Assembly (NCBI GenBank): GCA_937916365.1
Contig: CALFSY010000022.1
Location: forward strand, 1 to 29,582
Length of the DNA stretch: 29,582 nucleotides
Source of the DNA: an uncultured Jannaschia sp.
Lineage (GTDB): Bacteria > Pseudomonadota > Alphaproteobacteria > Rhodobacterales > Rhodobacteraceae
Reading direction: 5' to 3'
Within the stretch, counting starts at the first letter, position 1, and each line of letters begins with the position of its first letter. A model generated the notes under the pieces. That model searched no databases. It had not been told where the DNA came from and was given only the letters and a program-made list of their open reading frames with translations. Positions 8,083 to 16,593 of the stretch are shown one piece after another. The position numbers were made by a program, and so were the translations under genes.

Positions 8083-8805
8083 ATGATGGATACGATGACG
8101 GGATTTGAATTTTCCTTTCGTGGGAAAAAATGTCTTATCCTACCCTCTGGGGCGCTGTTCTGGCCGAACGAATCGTTGCTGTGCGTTTCGGATTTACATC
8201 TCGGCAAATCGGCACGCATCGCGCGGCGGGGGGGTGCCATGCTACCGCCTTATGAAACGCGCGACACGCTTGATCGTTTGGCCCGCGACATCGCCATCAC
8301 CCAGGCGCATTGTGTCGTCTCTTTAGGCGATGGTTTCGATGATGTCACCGCCGCGCACGATTTACCGGCACAGGCGATGCAGCAGCTTGCCACATTAACA
8401 ACAGGGCGCGATTGGATCTGGATTGCGGGCAATCACGACCCCGGCCCAACCCACCATGGCGGTATCCATGTGGCCGAGTTTATCCGGGGGCCTTTGACGT
8501 TTCGCCACATTGCCCAACCAAGCCAGGCCGCTGAAATTTCGGGGCATTATCATCCAAAGGTTCATATGCGTGTGCGTGGCCGCACGCTGCACCATCGGTG
8601 CGTTTTGGTCAATCGTGATCGCATTGTTCTGCCCGCCTATGGCACCTATACGGGCGGCATGCCGCATAATCATCCGGTGCTTTCAACGCTAATACCCCCG
8701 CCAGGGCGCGCGATCGTTTTGACGGGCGGCGGGGCAATACCCGTGGCCATTCCATTGGTGGCGAACACAGACACCACCGCCGTGGGCGACGGCAACACCA
8801 TCTAA
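8083..8805 (+). CDS. pdeM: Ligase-associated DNA damage response endonuclease PdeM
   Basis: Calcineurin-like metallophosphoesterase of about 240 residues. The two-metal active site motifs are all visible: SDLHLGKS (Asp/His about 37 and 39), GDGFDD, GNHDPG and GHYHPK. The LPSGALFWP and ARRGGAMLPPYETRDTL segments are characteristic of the PdeM group rather than of general phosphoesterases. The open frame extends upstream into the helicase, so the start must be chosen: 8083 (MMDTM...) or 8095 (MTGFEF...) fit the family length. It begins about 60 bases after the helicase stop and is presumably co-transcribed. It ends convergent with folD, 8 bases apart. Confidence 0.92.
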   Translation: MMDTMTGFEFSFRGKKCLILPSGALFWPNESLLCVSDLHLGKSARIARRGGAMLPPYETRDTLDRLARDIAITQAHCVVSLGDGFDDVTAAHDLPAQAMQQLATLTTGRDWIWIAGNHDPGPTHHGGIHVAEFIRGPLTFRHIAQPSQAAEISGHYHPKVHMRVRGRTLHHRCVLVNRDRIVLPAYGTYTGGMPHNHPVLSTLIPPPGRAIVLTGGGAIPVAIPLVANTDTTAVGDGNTI

Positions 8806-8813
8806 AGGCTATG

Positions 8814-9713
8814 TTAGACGGTCAACCCTTCTGGTTCTGCCACACCATGGGCGCGGCAACATGCGGTTAACGTATTCGCCAACAGACACGCGATAGTCAT
8901 GGGGCCCACACCGCCAGGCACCGGTGTGATCGCGCCCGCAACGTCAATCGCGCTGGCAAATTCCACATCGCCCACAAGCCTGGTTTTCGCTGGATCATCG
9001 GGATGTGGCACGCGGTTGATGCCCACATCAATGACTGTGGCCCCGGGTTTGATCCAATCGCCCCGGATCATTTCCGCCCGCCCCACAGCGGCGATCAAAA
9101 TATCGGCCCGACGGCAGGTTTCAGCCAAATCTTTGGTGCGGGAATGGGCGATGGTGACAGTGCAACTGTCCCTCAATAAAAGCTGCGCCATGGGTTTTCC
9201 CACGATGTTCGATCGCCCCACCACCACGGCGTTAAGGCCGCTAAGATCACCATGGTGATCGCGCAGTAACATCAAACACCCCAACGGCGTGCAGGGCACC
9301 AATGCCTTTTGCCCCGTGCCGAGCAGACCAACATTAGAAATATGAAAACCATCTACATCTTTGGCCGGATCAATCCGGTTAATCACCTTGGCACTGTCCA
9401 CATGCGCAGGCAGGGGCAGTTGAACCAAAATGCCATGCACAGCAGGATCAGTGTTTAGTGTGTCTACCAGGGCCAAAATATCAGCCTCAGGCGTGGCGGC
9501 ATCAAGCCTATGTTCAAAACTTGCCATACCTGCGGCGACAGTTTGTTTGCCCTTGTTGCGGACGTAAACCTGGCTTGCCGGATCTTCGCCCACCAAAACA
9601 ACGGCCAGACCCGGGGTGACATTATCCGCCGATTTTAGATGTGTGGTGTGTGCCGTCACGCGGGCGTGCAGAGCGTGCGCATAGGCGCGTCCGTCGATCA
9701 ATGTTGCCGTCAT
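8814..9713 (-). CDS. folD: Bifunctional methylene-THF dehydrogenase / methenyl-THF cyclohydrolase
   Basis: Interconverts 5,10-methylene-, 5,10-methenyl- and 10-formyl-tetrahydrofolate using NADP. The 299-residue length is typical. Recognised features are the catalytic YVRNKGK segment (about 50-56, containing the active-site Lys), VQLPLPAHV, the PCTPLGC motif, the NADP-binding GRSNIVGKPMAQLLL stretch and the C-terminal PGGVGPMTIACLL. The ATG at 9713 overlaps the upstream chorismate mutase stop (ATGA), so translation is coupled. With Fhs in the same operon it forms the formate-to-methylene-THF route. Extension upstream to 9785 is open but not conserved. Confidence 0.97.
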   Translation of the reverse strand: MTATLIDGRAYAHALHARVTAHTTHLKSADNVTPGLAVVLVGEDPASQVYVRNKGKQTVAAGMASFEHRLDAATPEADILALVDTLNTDPAVHGILVQLPLPAHVDSAKVINRIDPAKDVDGFHISNVGLLGTGQKALVPCTPLGCLMLLRDHHGDLSGLNAVVVGRSNIVGKPMAQLLLRDSCTVTIAHSRTKDLAETCRRADILIAAVGRAEMIRGDWIKPGATVIDVGINRVPHPDDPAKTRLVGDVEFASAIDVAGAITPVPGGVGPMTIACLLANTLTACCRAHGVAEPEGLTV

Positions 9714-10066
9714 GTTATAATCCCTGTTGGGGGTGATATTTGGGCGGCCTCCCGTGCGATCGACCATTCGATGATCTGCCGCCATACTGCTTCAACCAAA
9801 TCTGGATCAAGCCCGGCCTCCTGCGCCGCATGGCGCACATGGGCGATGACTTGTGCAACCCTTGTTTCAACCCGTGCAGGGATACCAGCATCGCGTTTTA
9901 ACGTTATGGCACGATCAATATATCCCATCCGTTCGACCAACAAACGCACCAGTTCGGCGTCCAGACCATCAATCTGCACGCGCAAGGTGGCCATATCCGC
10001 ACAGTCATCGGGCGCAACACGGCGCGAGGTGGACAATGAACCAGGGGCGCGCGCACGATGGGTCAA
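9710..10066 (-). CDS. Chorismate mutase, AroQ type
   Basis: Small all-helical AroQ-class chorismate mutase of 118 residues, converting chorismate to prephenate in Phe/Tyr synthesis. Family features include LRVQIDGLDAELVRLLVERM (about 28-47), the Lys in ITLKRDAGIPAR (about 54-65) and the C-terminal helix WRQIIEWSIARE. A TTG start at 10066 overlaps the fhs stop (TTTTGACC). The only in-frame ATG, at codon 25, would remove the conserved RVAPDDCADM segment seen before the first helix in relatives, so the TTG is preferred. The stop overlaps the folD ATG. It is thus locked between two one-carbon genes. Isochorismate pyruvate lyase (PchB) activity is a theoretical alternative. Confidence 0.88.
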   Translation of the reverse strand: MTHRARAPGSLSTSRRVAPDDCADMATLRVQIDGLDAELVRLLVERMGYIDRAITLKRDAGIPARVETRVAQVIAHVRHAAQEAGLDPDLVEAVWRQIIEWSIAREAAQISPPTGIIT

Positions 10067-11739
10067 AATAATCCCTCAATCTGCCCCGCGTCATTTAGCA
10101 TGATTGCCTCGGCCGAAGGCACGCGCGGCAAACCGGGCATCGTCATAATCTCACCACAGATCGCAACGACAAATCCGGCGCCTGCCGATAGACGCACTTC
10201 GCGCACCGGTAGTGTATGGCCGGTGGGCGCCCCCCGCAGATTTGGATCGGTGGAAAATGAATATTGCGTTTTGGCCATACACACGGGCAGGTGGCCGTAT
10301 CCAGCGTCTTGCCATGTGCGCAGTTGATCGCGAATTTTTTTATCGGCGATCACTTCATCGGCATGGTATATGGATTTTGCAATCGTTTCGATTTTTTCAA
10401 ACAACGGCATGTCATCGGGGTAAAGCGGGGCAAATTGCGCCCGCCCGCCCTCGGCCATATCCACGACCTTGCGCGCCAGGGGTTCGATACCGGCGGATCC
10501 TTCGGCCCAATGGCGGCATAAAATCGCCTCAGCGCCCAGGCTGGCCACATAATTTTGCACGGCGTCGATTTCGGCCTGGGCATCGCCCGCAAAATGGTTG
10601 ATCGCAACGATGGCGGGCACCCCGAATTTTTTCACGTTTTGAATGTGGCGGCCCAAATTAGCGCAACCTTTTTGCACCGCTTCTATGTTTTCGGCCCCTA
10701 AATCGGCCTTGGCCACCCCGCCATTCATTTTAACCGCGCGCACGGTGGCCACGATCACCACGGCATCGGGGGCCAAACCGGCCTTGCGGCATTTGATGTT
10801 CATGAATTTTTCGGCACCCAAATCGGCGCCAAATCCGGCCTCTGTCACCACATAATCGGCCAGTTTCAACGCGGTTTTGGTTGCAATTACCGAATTGCAC
10901 CCGTGGGCGATGTTGGCAAATGGCCCACCATGCACAAACGCCGGGTTATTTTCCAACGTTTGGACAAGATTGGGTTGCATTGCATCTTTCAAAAGCACCG
11001 TCATGGCGCCGTCGGCCTTTAGATCGCGGGCATAGATCGGTGTGCGATCACGGGTATACGCCACGATAATATCCCCCAAACGGCGTTGAAGATCGTTCAA
11101 ATCCGAGGCTAGGCACAAAATCGCCATCACTTCGGACGCGACAGTGATGTCAAACCCTGTTTGGCGCGGAAACCCATTGGCCACCCCGCCGAGCGAGGTG
11201 ACGGTATCGCGCAACGCGCGGTCGTTCATATCCATCACCCGGCGCCATGCGACGCGGCGTTCATCAATGCCCAAGGCATTGCCCCAATAGATATGGTTGT
11301 CGATCATCGCGCTTAGCAGATTATGCGCGGCGGTGATGGCGTGGAAGTCGCCGGTAAAGTGCAGGTTCATGTCCTCCATCGGCACCACTTGGGCATATCC
11401 ACCGCCTGCGGCCCCCCCTTTCATCCCGAAACAAGGGCCGAGCGAGGCCTCACGAATACAAATCGCGGCCTTTTTGCCAATGGCGTTCAAACCATCCCCC
11501 AACCCTACAGTGGTGGTGGTTTTGCCTTCGCCCGCAGGGGTTGGGTTGATGGCCGTCACCAGGATAAGTTTGCCATTGGGGCGGTCGTGCAAGGTTTCGA
11601 TAAAATCCTGCCCAACCTTTGCCTTGTCATGCCCATACGGCAGCAGGGCCGTGGCAGGAATTTCCAGCTTTATTCCAACATCTTGGATGGGTTGTTTGCG
11701 CGCTTCGCGGGCAATTTCGATATCCGATTTGAACCCCAT
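10063..11739 (-). CDS. fhs: Formate-tetrahydrofolate ligase
   Basis: ATP-dependent 10-formyl-THF synthetase, 558 residues, the normal family size. The nucleotide-binding segment PTPAGEGKTTTTVGLGDGL is at about 67-85, and EASLGPCFGMKGGAAGGG and TEAGFGADLGAEKFMNIKCR are strongly conserved family blocks. The frame is open for another 155 codons upstream, but that extension overlaps the opposite end of the MOSC gene and has no family resemblance; MGFKSDIEIAREA at 11739, preceded by AAAGGG about 11 bases away, is the expected N-terminus. It leads an overlapping fhs-chorismate mutase-folD operon. Fhs with FolD can take formate into the methylene-THF pool or release formate in the reverse direction. 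Confidence 0.97.
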   Translation of the reverse strand: MGFKSDIEIAREARKQPIQDVGIKLEIPATALLPYGHDKAKVGQDFIETLHDRPNGKLILVTAINPTPAGEGKTTTTVGLGDGLNAIGKKAAICIREASLGPCFGMKGGAAGGGYAQVVPMEDMNLHFTGDFHAITAAHNLLSAMIDNHIYWGNALGIDERRVAWRRVMDMNDRALRDTVTSLGGVANGFPRQTGFDITVASEVMAILCLASDLNDLQRRLGDIIVAYTRDRTPIYARDLKADGAMTVLLKDAMQPNLVQTLENNPAFVHGGPFANIAHGCNSVIATKTALKLADYVVTEAGFGADLGAEKFMNIKCRKAGLAPDAVVIVATVRAVKMNGGVAKADLGAENIEAVQKGCANLGRHIQNVKKFGVPAIVAINHFAGDAQAEIDAVQNYVASLGAEAILCRHWAEGSAGIEPLARKVVDMAEGGRAQFAPLYPDDMPLFEKIETIAKSIYHADEVIADKKIRDQLRTWQDAGYGHLPVCMAKTQYSFSTDPNLRGAPTGHTLPVREVRLSAGAGFVVAICGEIMTMPGLPRVPSAEAIMLNDAGQIEGLF

Positions 11740-11867
11740 GGGTTGGTTTTCCCTTTCATGGCTACATTTACCCCCGCCTATACCGAAGGCCTGCGGAAAA
11801 CAAAGGAATGTTTTCGACATTTTCACCCCACGTTGCGCCAAATCGCGCTTTGCGGGAAAAATTGTGA

Positions 11868-12476
11868 TTAGGCGGGCGCGGCGCGGGCCTGATCCAGATG
11901 CGGCCAGACGGGTTGGTCGGGAATATGTAGCCGCAGCGTAAAGCCCAGGCGCAAGGTGCCTTCGCGTTCTACCCAGGCGGTCACGCCGCGCCGGTTTTCG
12001 GCCGCGCGTTTGAACGCCTGCCCCTGTCCTGGATGATGCTGTTCGATCACGGGGGCCGGCAACATACAAGGGCGGTTTTCCATATCCACAGTCAACGTGA
12101 CCCCAGTTGTTGTGCATTGCAACCGCGACGACGGCGGAATGAGGGAAAAATTGGGAATCCCCGCGATCACCATCGACGCCCCCACCCACGCAGGATTCAG
12201 GCACGCGCCGCCCATTTCAGCGGCAATCGCTGCTAAATCCTCTGCCGAAAGAATTGAAAGCTGCCGCACATTCCGAATTTCGGTGCCGCGTTCATATTGC
12301 GCCAACACGCGGCTGTCGGATGGGCGGGTCAGGCCCGCGTGGCTTTCCCCTGCGAACCCTGCAAAGGTTAGGGGCATATCTGTTAGGGGCGTGGTAGCCA
12401 ACGCCGCAGCGCGGTTCGCGTTATGGCCAAGCCACGTTATTTCAGCAGTGAATTGGGTGGGGATCAACGCAGGCAT
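11868..12476 (-). CDS. MOSC-domain protein
   Basis: A 202-residue protein with a MOSC domain, related to the C-terminal domain of molybdenum-cofactor sulfurases and to YiiM-type proteins. Typical segments are FAGFAGESHAGLTRPSDSR (about 39-57), the GGACLNPAWVGASMVIAG block, and PPSSRLQC followed by MENRPC, where the conserved Cys of the family lies (about residue 136). AGGA lies 11 bases before the ATG at 12476. Known members transfer sulfur to a metal cofactor or reduce N-hydroxylated compounds; the specific substrate here is unknown. It is 128 bases upstream of fhs on the same strand and may share its transcript. Confidence 0.85.
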   Translation of the reverse strand: MPALIPTQFTAEITWLGHNANRAAALATTPLTDMPLTFAGFAGESHAGLTRPSDSRVLAQYERGTEIRNVRQLSILSAEDLAAIAAEMGGACLNPAWVGASMVIAGIPNFSLIPPSSRLQCTTTGVTLTVDMENRPCMLPAPVIEQHHPGQGQAFKRAAENRRGVTAWVEREGTLRLGFTLRLHIPDQPVWPHLDQARAAPA

Positions 12477-12693
12477 TATTGTTTGAATCCTAACGCATGA
12501 ACGTATCTTAGAAAGATGCTGGCTTCTCCACCCATGTGTATAAAATCAAACATTTGGGATTATATAGAATTGGTGCCTGGCACATACGCCATTAGATTAT
12601 CGTAGAGCGCGCGATGAATGATTAGGCGTGTCCACAACCACGATCCGCCGCCTGCGCCTGCCAAATGTTAAAACCCGACAAGCGCAGGTTTGG

Positions 12694-13125
12694 TTACTCT
12701 ACCGTGATTGTGATGACATCGCTGGTAACGGGGGGGTCGTGCGGCACATGGTTGTGGTCGCCAAATACCATTTGCAGCGTGTGTTCGCCAGACGGCAAAT
12801 CCAGCATGGTTTCTGTCTGACCGCCACCAAAATGGCGATGGGCTTCATCATTTGGGATTGGATAGATAAATTCATCGGCGCCAAATTCACCCTCGCCCAA
12901 CGGGGCGCGATTTATGAACACATGGTGATGCCCGGTGCCTTCCTGTTCAACCCCGGCGGGGGCGACGCCCATACCGGTCAAACCAAACCGCACGGTCAGC
13001 GGGCTTTGAACGGTATCACCATCCGCAAGATTGATGAAATAAACCTCTGCCCCTTCGGTCGAAGGCATACCTTGTGCGTATACGGGCCCGGCGGCCAGTA
13101 AAGCAATCATAAGGTATTTTTTCAT
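12694..13125 (-). CDS. Secreted DUF4399-domain protein
   Basis: A 143-residue protein with a cleavable signal peptide (MKKYLMIALLAAGPVYAQ, cleavage after YA or AQ) and a DUF4399 domain. The domain is recognised from VYFINLADGDTVQSPLTVRF, then GHHHVFIN and PSGEHTLQMVFGDHNHVPH; the His-rich loops (HHH, HNHVPH, HRH) suggest possible metal binding, which is inference. It should be periplasmic. The ribosome site GGAGG is strong, 8 bases before the ATG, and a TTGACA-type promoter is present in the gap after ftsH, so it is probably expressed independently of ftsH. Function unknown. Confidence 0.88.
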   Translation of the reverse strand: MKKYLMIALLAAGPVYAQGMPSTEGAEVYFINLADGDTVQSPLTVRFGLTGMGVAPAGVEQEGTGHHHVFINRAPLGEGEFGADEFIYPIPNDEAHRHFGGGQTETMLDLPSGEHTLQMVFGDHNHVPHDPPVTSDVITITVE

Positions 13126-13159
13126 TGGTCAATCCTCCCTTAACCATCTATAAGCGCCG

Positions 13160-13189
13160 AAAAATGCATTTTATCAAAAAACCTGTCAA
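13160..13189 (-). promoter_or_regulatory. Promoter with embedded 12-bp palindrome upstream of the DUF4399 gene
   Basis: On the minus strand a perfect -35 element TTGACA (13189-13184) is followed by 17 bases and CATTTT (or 18 bases and ATTTTT) at the -10 position. The -10 region is covered by AAAATGCATTTT (13161-13172), a perfect 12-bp palindrome that could be an operator. It lies between the ftsH stop and the DUF4399 start. Confidence 0.5.
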
Positions 13190-13216
13190 CACTTATCGAA
13201 GCACACGCTGACCGTC

Positions 13217-15139
13217 TTACCCCATGGGTTCAGGCTCTAGTCCACCATCATCCGGCGTTGGTTTGGTTTTGGGCTTGGTTTTCGGGATCGCGGTAATAGA
13301 AACTGTATCATCAGGTGACGATACATCATCTTGGTCGTCGTCACGATTTAGGGGCTCACCCCCGATAACCTTGGCAATTTCTTCCCCGGTTAATGTTTCA
13401 TATTCCAATAACCCTTGCGCAAGGTTTTCCCAATCCTGGGATTTTTCGGTTAAGATGCGGGTGGCGGTGGCATACCCTTCGTCAATGATTTCTTTCACCT
13501 TTGCATCAATACGTTTTTGCATTTCTTCGGAATGGGTAGCGCCGTTGCCAAACGTGCCCAAATAGGATTGTTGTTCATTGGCATAATCAACCATCCCCAA
13601 TTCTTCGGCAAATCCGTATTGCGTGACCATGGCGCGGGCCATTTGAGTTGCTTGTTTAATGTCTTGCGCCGCGCCGGAGGTGACATTTTCTTTGCCAAAT
13701 TTCAACTCTTCGGCCACACGCCCGCCCATGGCCATGGCAATGCGCGAGGTAAACCAAGTATAACTGGCCGAAATACGATCCCGTTCCGGTAGACTTAGCA
13801 CAAGGCCCAATGCACGGCCGCGCGGGATAATCGTTGCCTTATGGATCGGGTCATGTTGCGGAACATTCAACCCCACAACGGCATGGCCGGCCTCATGATA
13901 GGCGGTTAATTGTTTTTCTTCGTCTGACATAACCATTGATCGGCGTTCGGTGCCCATCATGACCTTGTCTTTGGCGTTTTCAAAATCTTCCATCGTTACA
14001 AAACGCCGCCCCACGCGGGCCGCCATCAACGCCGATTCGTTAACTAAATTTGCCAGATCAGCACCAGAAAATCCCGGAGTGCCCCGCGCGATGATGCGCA
14101 AATCTACATCGGGGCCCAACGGCACCTTGCGCGAATGCACCCCCAAAATGCGTTCGCGGCCTTTGATGTCGGGGTTTGGCACCTGAACCTGGCGGTCGAA
14201 ACGGCCCGGGCGCAGCAACGCTTGATCCAACACATCGGGGCGGTTTGTGGCCGCAACAATAATGACACCTTCGTTTGCCTCGAATCCGTCCATTTCAACC
14301 AAAAGCTGGTTCAACGTCTGTTCGCGTTCGTCGTTGCCGCCGATATATCCCATGCCGCGTGATCGACCCACTGCGTCAATTTCATCAATGAAAACAATAC
14401 ACGGGGCATTTTTTTTCGCCTGCTCAAACATGTCGCGCACACGCGATGCACCAACGCCTGCAAACATTTCCACGAAATCTGATCCCGAAATTGTAAAAAA
14501 CGGCACGCCTGCTTCACCTGCGATGGCCCGTGCCAACAGCGTTTTACCGGTGCCCGGCGGCCCCACCAACAACGCCCCTTTGGGGATTTTCCCCCCCAGG
14601 CGCGAAAATTTTTGTGGGTTGCGCAAAAACTCAACGATTTCTTCTAATTCTTCTTTGGCTTCATCAATGCCAGCAACATCGTCAAAGGTGATGCGCCCAT
14701 TTTTTTCGGTTAAAAGTTTGGCTTTAGATTTGCCAAAGCCCATGGCCCCACCGCGACCGCCACCTTGCAAACGGTTCATGTAAAAAATGGATATGCCGAT
14801 CAATGCCAAAACCGGTAACCATAGGGACAGGAATGAAAAGAACCCCGATTGTTCCTGCGGTTGCGCCACAACACGCACATCGTTTTCCAACAGCAAATCG
14901 GTGGTGTTGCCGTCGCGCGGGGCGACCGTGGAATATGTGCCATCGTTCGTGGTGAACTGTACGGTTTCCCCATCCAGCGTGGCGGAGACCACGGCACCAT
15001 TTTCAACCTGTTGCACAAAATCGGAATACGGCACATTGCTTTGCCTGATTTGGCTTTGGCCACCCGAAAAGATGTTGAACAACACCAAAATGACCAAAAA
15101 CAAAATGACCCAGAATGCGATATTTCTTGTGTTGCCCAA
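13217..15139 (-). CDS. ftsH: ATP-dependent zinc metalloprotease FtsH
   Basis: Membrane-anchored AAA+ protease that degrades misfolded membrane proteins and regulatory substrates. The 640 residues show a first membrane span (about 8-26), a periplasmic loop, a second span (about 105-122), Walker A GPPGTGKT (193-200), Walker B IVFIDEID (248-255), the second region of homology around ATNRPDVLDQALLRPGRFD, and the zinc motif HEAGH (415-419). The start is a TTG at 15139: the family N-terminus (GNTRNIAFWVILFL) begins exactly there, GGGGAG lies 8 bases upstream, and no in-frame ATG fits. The C-terminal tail is rich in Asp, Pro and Thr. It follows tilS with a 101-base gap, so it may have its own promoter. 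Confidence 0.97.
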   Translation of the reverse strand: MGNTRNIAFWVILFLVILVLFNIFSGGQSQIRQSNVPYSDFVQQVENGAVVSATLDGETVQFTTNDGTYSTVAPRDGNTTDLLLENDVRVVAQPQEQSGFFSFLSLWLPVLALIGISIFYMNRLQGGGRGGAMGFGKSKAKLLTEKNGRITFDDVAGIDEAKEELEEIVEFLRNPQKFSRLGGKIPKGALLVGPPGTGKTLLARAIAGEAGVPFFTISGSDFVEMFAGVGASRVRDMFEQAKKNAPCIVFIDEIDAVGRSRGMGYIGGNDEREQTLNQLLVEMDGFEANEGVIIVAATNRPDVLDQALLRPGRFDRQVQVPNPDIKGRERILGVHSRKVPLGPDVDLRIIARGTPGFSGADLANLVNESALMAARVGRRFVTMEDFENAKDKVMMGTERRSMVMSDEEKQLTAYHEAGHAVVGLNVPQHDPIHKATIIPRGRALGLVLSLPERDRISASYTWFTSRIAMAMGGRVAEELKFGKENVTSGAAQDIKQATQMARAMVTQYGFAEELGMVDYANEQQSYLGTFGNGATHSEEMQKRIDAKVKEIIDEGYATATRILTEKSQDWENLAQGLLEYETLTGEEIAKVIGGEPLNRDDDQDDVSSPDDTVSITAIPKTKPKTKPTPDDGGLEPEPMG

Positions 15140-15240
15140 TGGACATCTCCCCTAACCCATCACCGCGGGATTGAACGCAGCATGGCAAACGACCTTCTGC
15201 GTTATACATTGGTTTGAAAATAAGGCTTACGTCGCAAAGT

Positions 15241-16593
15241 TCAACGCATTTGCAAAAAAGCGTTGAACGACGGTGCCGCACGGCACAATGAAACATTATG
15301 CCCCACCCCATGGCCCAGGGCCGCACACGCAATTAATTCATCCCCATCAAACACCGCCGGCAGCGATAGCGCCGCACCATGTGGCATGATTTGCCTTTGT
15401 TCCTCAGGAATTTGTCGCCAACCATTCCGGCCCAGGGCGTGCACCGTGTATCCCGCGATATCTTCCCCCGAAAACCGCCAAACACCATCCCAAAATGCCC
15501 CCGCATCAACATTCGCCTGTGTATTTTTTACAGCAGCGTATTCACGAAAAACGCGAATCTGATCGCGCGTGACCATCACCTGCGCCCCCAATAATGTGCC
15601 GCCACCGCCCGCCAATACACGATCCAACAATGCCCCCAAGGCCGCTATACGCGGCCGATATGGGGCGTTGGCAACCCATTGCAATACCGCCGCCAAAAGG
15701 CGCAACTGTGTGTCGCGTTCAACCTGGGCCAGGCGATCACGGTGCAACAATACATGCCCCGTCGCGTGATCCCCCAACAATTCTTCGGTCACGACCATTT
15801 GCACCGCATCCGCCGCCCGCCGTGCCAACGCCACGCGGGATTGCGCCAAACGGTGGGCTGTTTTGGCCAAAACCTCATGGTCAAGACCCAAATCGACCAG
15901 ATGGGTAAGCGCCGCACGCGCACGCGCGCGATCAAACCGCAGATCGTCGTTCGATGGATCGTCCACAAATGGAATGCGCAGGGTTTGGGCATAATGCCGC
16001 AAATCCGCGCGACGTTCGTGCAGCAACGGTCGCATAACCCAAAAGCCAGAGGTTTGGGCCGTATTCCCCCCATCGGTGATCGGTGCAGCGTTCCCCACAG
16101 CACCGTGGGGCGTAACCCACCGTCGATCGGCCATGGCCGACAACCCCTCTACCCCCGAACCGCGGGCCAAACGCATAAGAAAGGTTTCGGCCACATCATC
16201 CTTTGTATGGGCAAACAGAACATGGGCCATGCCCCCGCGCCATTGGTCGATCAATCGCAATCGGCCTTGGCGCGCCGCATCATGCACATTGCCGCCGCCA
16301 TCCCAAACCCATCTCAGAGTTGCATGGGGGTGACCCAAGGCGGCACATTCGGCGGCAACCATGGCCGCCTCTTCAGAACTGGCCTTGCGCAACCCATGGT
16401 CCACCGTCACCACCCAAAGCCGCACACCAAATTCGCGCGCCCATCCGTGACACAGCCCCAACATCGCCATGCTGTCGCCGCCGCCCGAAACGGCCAATCC
16501 AATATCAGACGGGAAATCGGGCCCCAACAAATGGCCCATTTGGGCGGCAAAGCGCGCGGGCAGTGTTGGTTGATCGTCGCCCTTTACAATCAC
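15241..16593 (-). CDS. tilS: tRNA(Ile)-lysidine synthase
   Basis: Modifies C34 of the CAU-anticodon isoleucine tRNA to lysidine so that AUA is read as Ile; normally essential. The N-type ATP pyrophosphatase P-loop SGGGDS is at about 36-41, followed by VTVDHGLR and the family's HTKDDVAETFLMRLARGSG stretch. With a GTG start at 16593 overlapping the cpoB stop (GTGA) the protein is 450 residues, a usual size. The frame is open upstream to 16683, but that part lies inside cpoB. The overlap indicates coupling to the Tol-Pal transcript. The C-terminal part is less conserved, as is common in this family. Confidence 0.95.
   Translation of the reverse strand: MIVKGDDQPTLPARFAAQMGHLLGPDFPSDIGLAVSGGGDSMAMLGLCHGWAREFGVRLWVVTVDHGLRKASSEEAAMVAAECAALGHPHATLRWVWDGGGNVHDAARQGRLRLIDQWRGGMAHVLFAHTKDDVAETFLMRLARGSGVEGLSAMADRRWVTPHGAVGNAAPITDGGNTAQTSGFWVMRPLLHERRADLRHYAQTLRIPFVDDPSNDDLRFDRARARAALTHLVDLGLDHEVLAKTAHRLAQSRVALARRAADAVQMVVTEELLGDHATGHVLLHRDRLAQVERDTQLRLLAAVLQWVANAPYRPRIAALGALLDRVLAGGGGTLLGAQVMVTRDQIRVFREYAAVKNTQANVDAGAFWDGVWRFSGEDIAGYTVHALGRNGWRQIPEEQRQIMPHGAALSLPAVFDGDELIACAALGHGVGHNVSLCRAAPSFNAFLQMR

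Noticed and set aside
11740..11867. Possible tetrahydrofolate riboswitch upstream of fhs
   Set aside because: I see only a small inverted repeat (AATGT/ACATT at 11807-11821) and no recognisable THF-riboswitch core.
11740..12204. 154-codon upstream extension of fhs
   Set aside because: It overlaps the MOSC gene end on the same strand in another frame and has no Fhs resemblance; the usual family N-terminus begins at 11739.
12477..12693. Possible RNA gene or terminator between the MOSC and DUF4399 genes
   Set aside because: A CCTGCGC/GCGCAGG inverted repeat with a long spacer is present, but no tRNA-like cloverleaf, T tract or other RNA signature.
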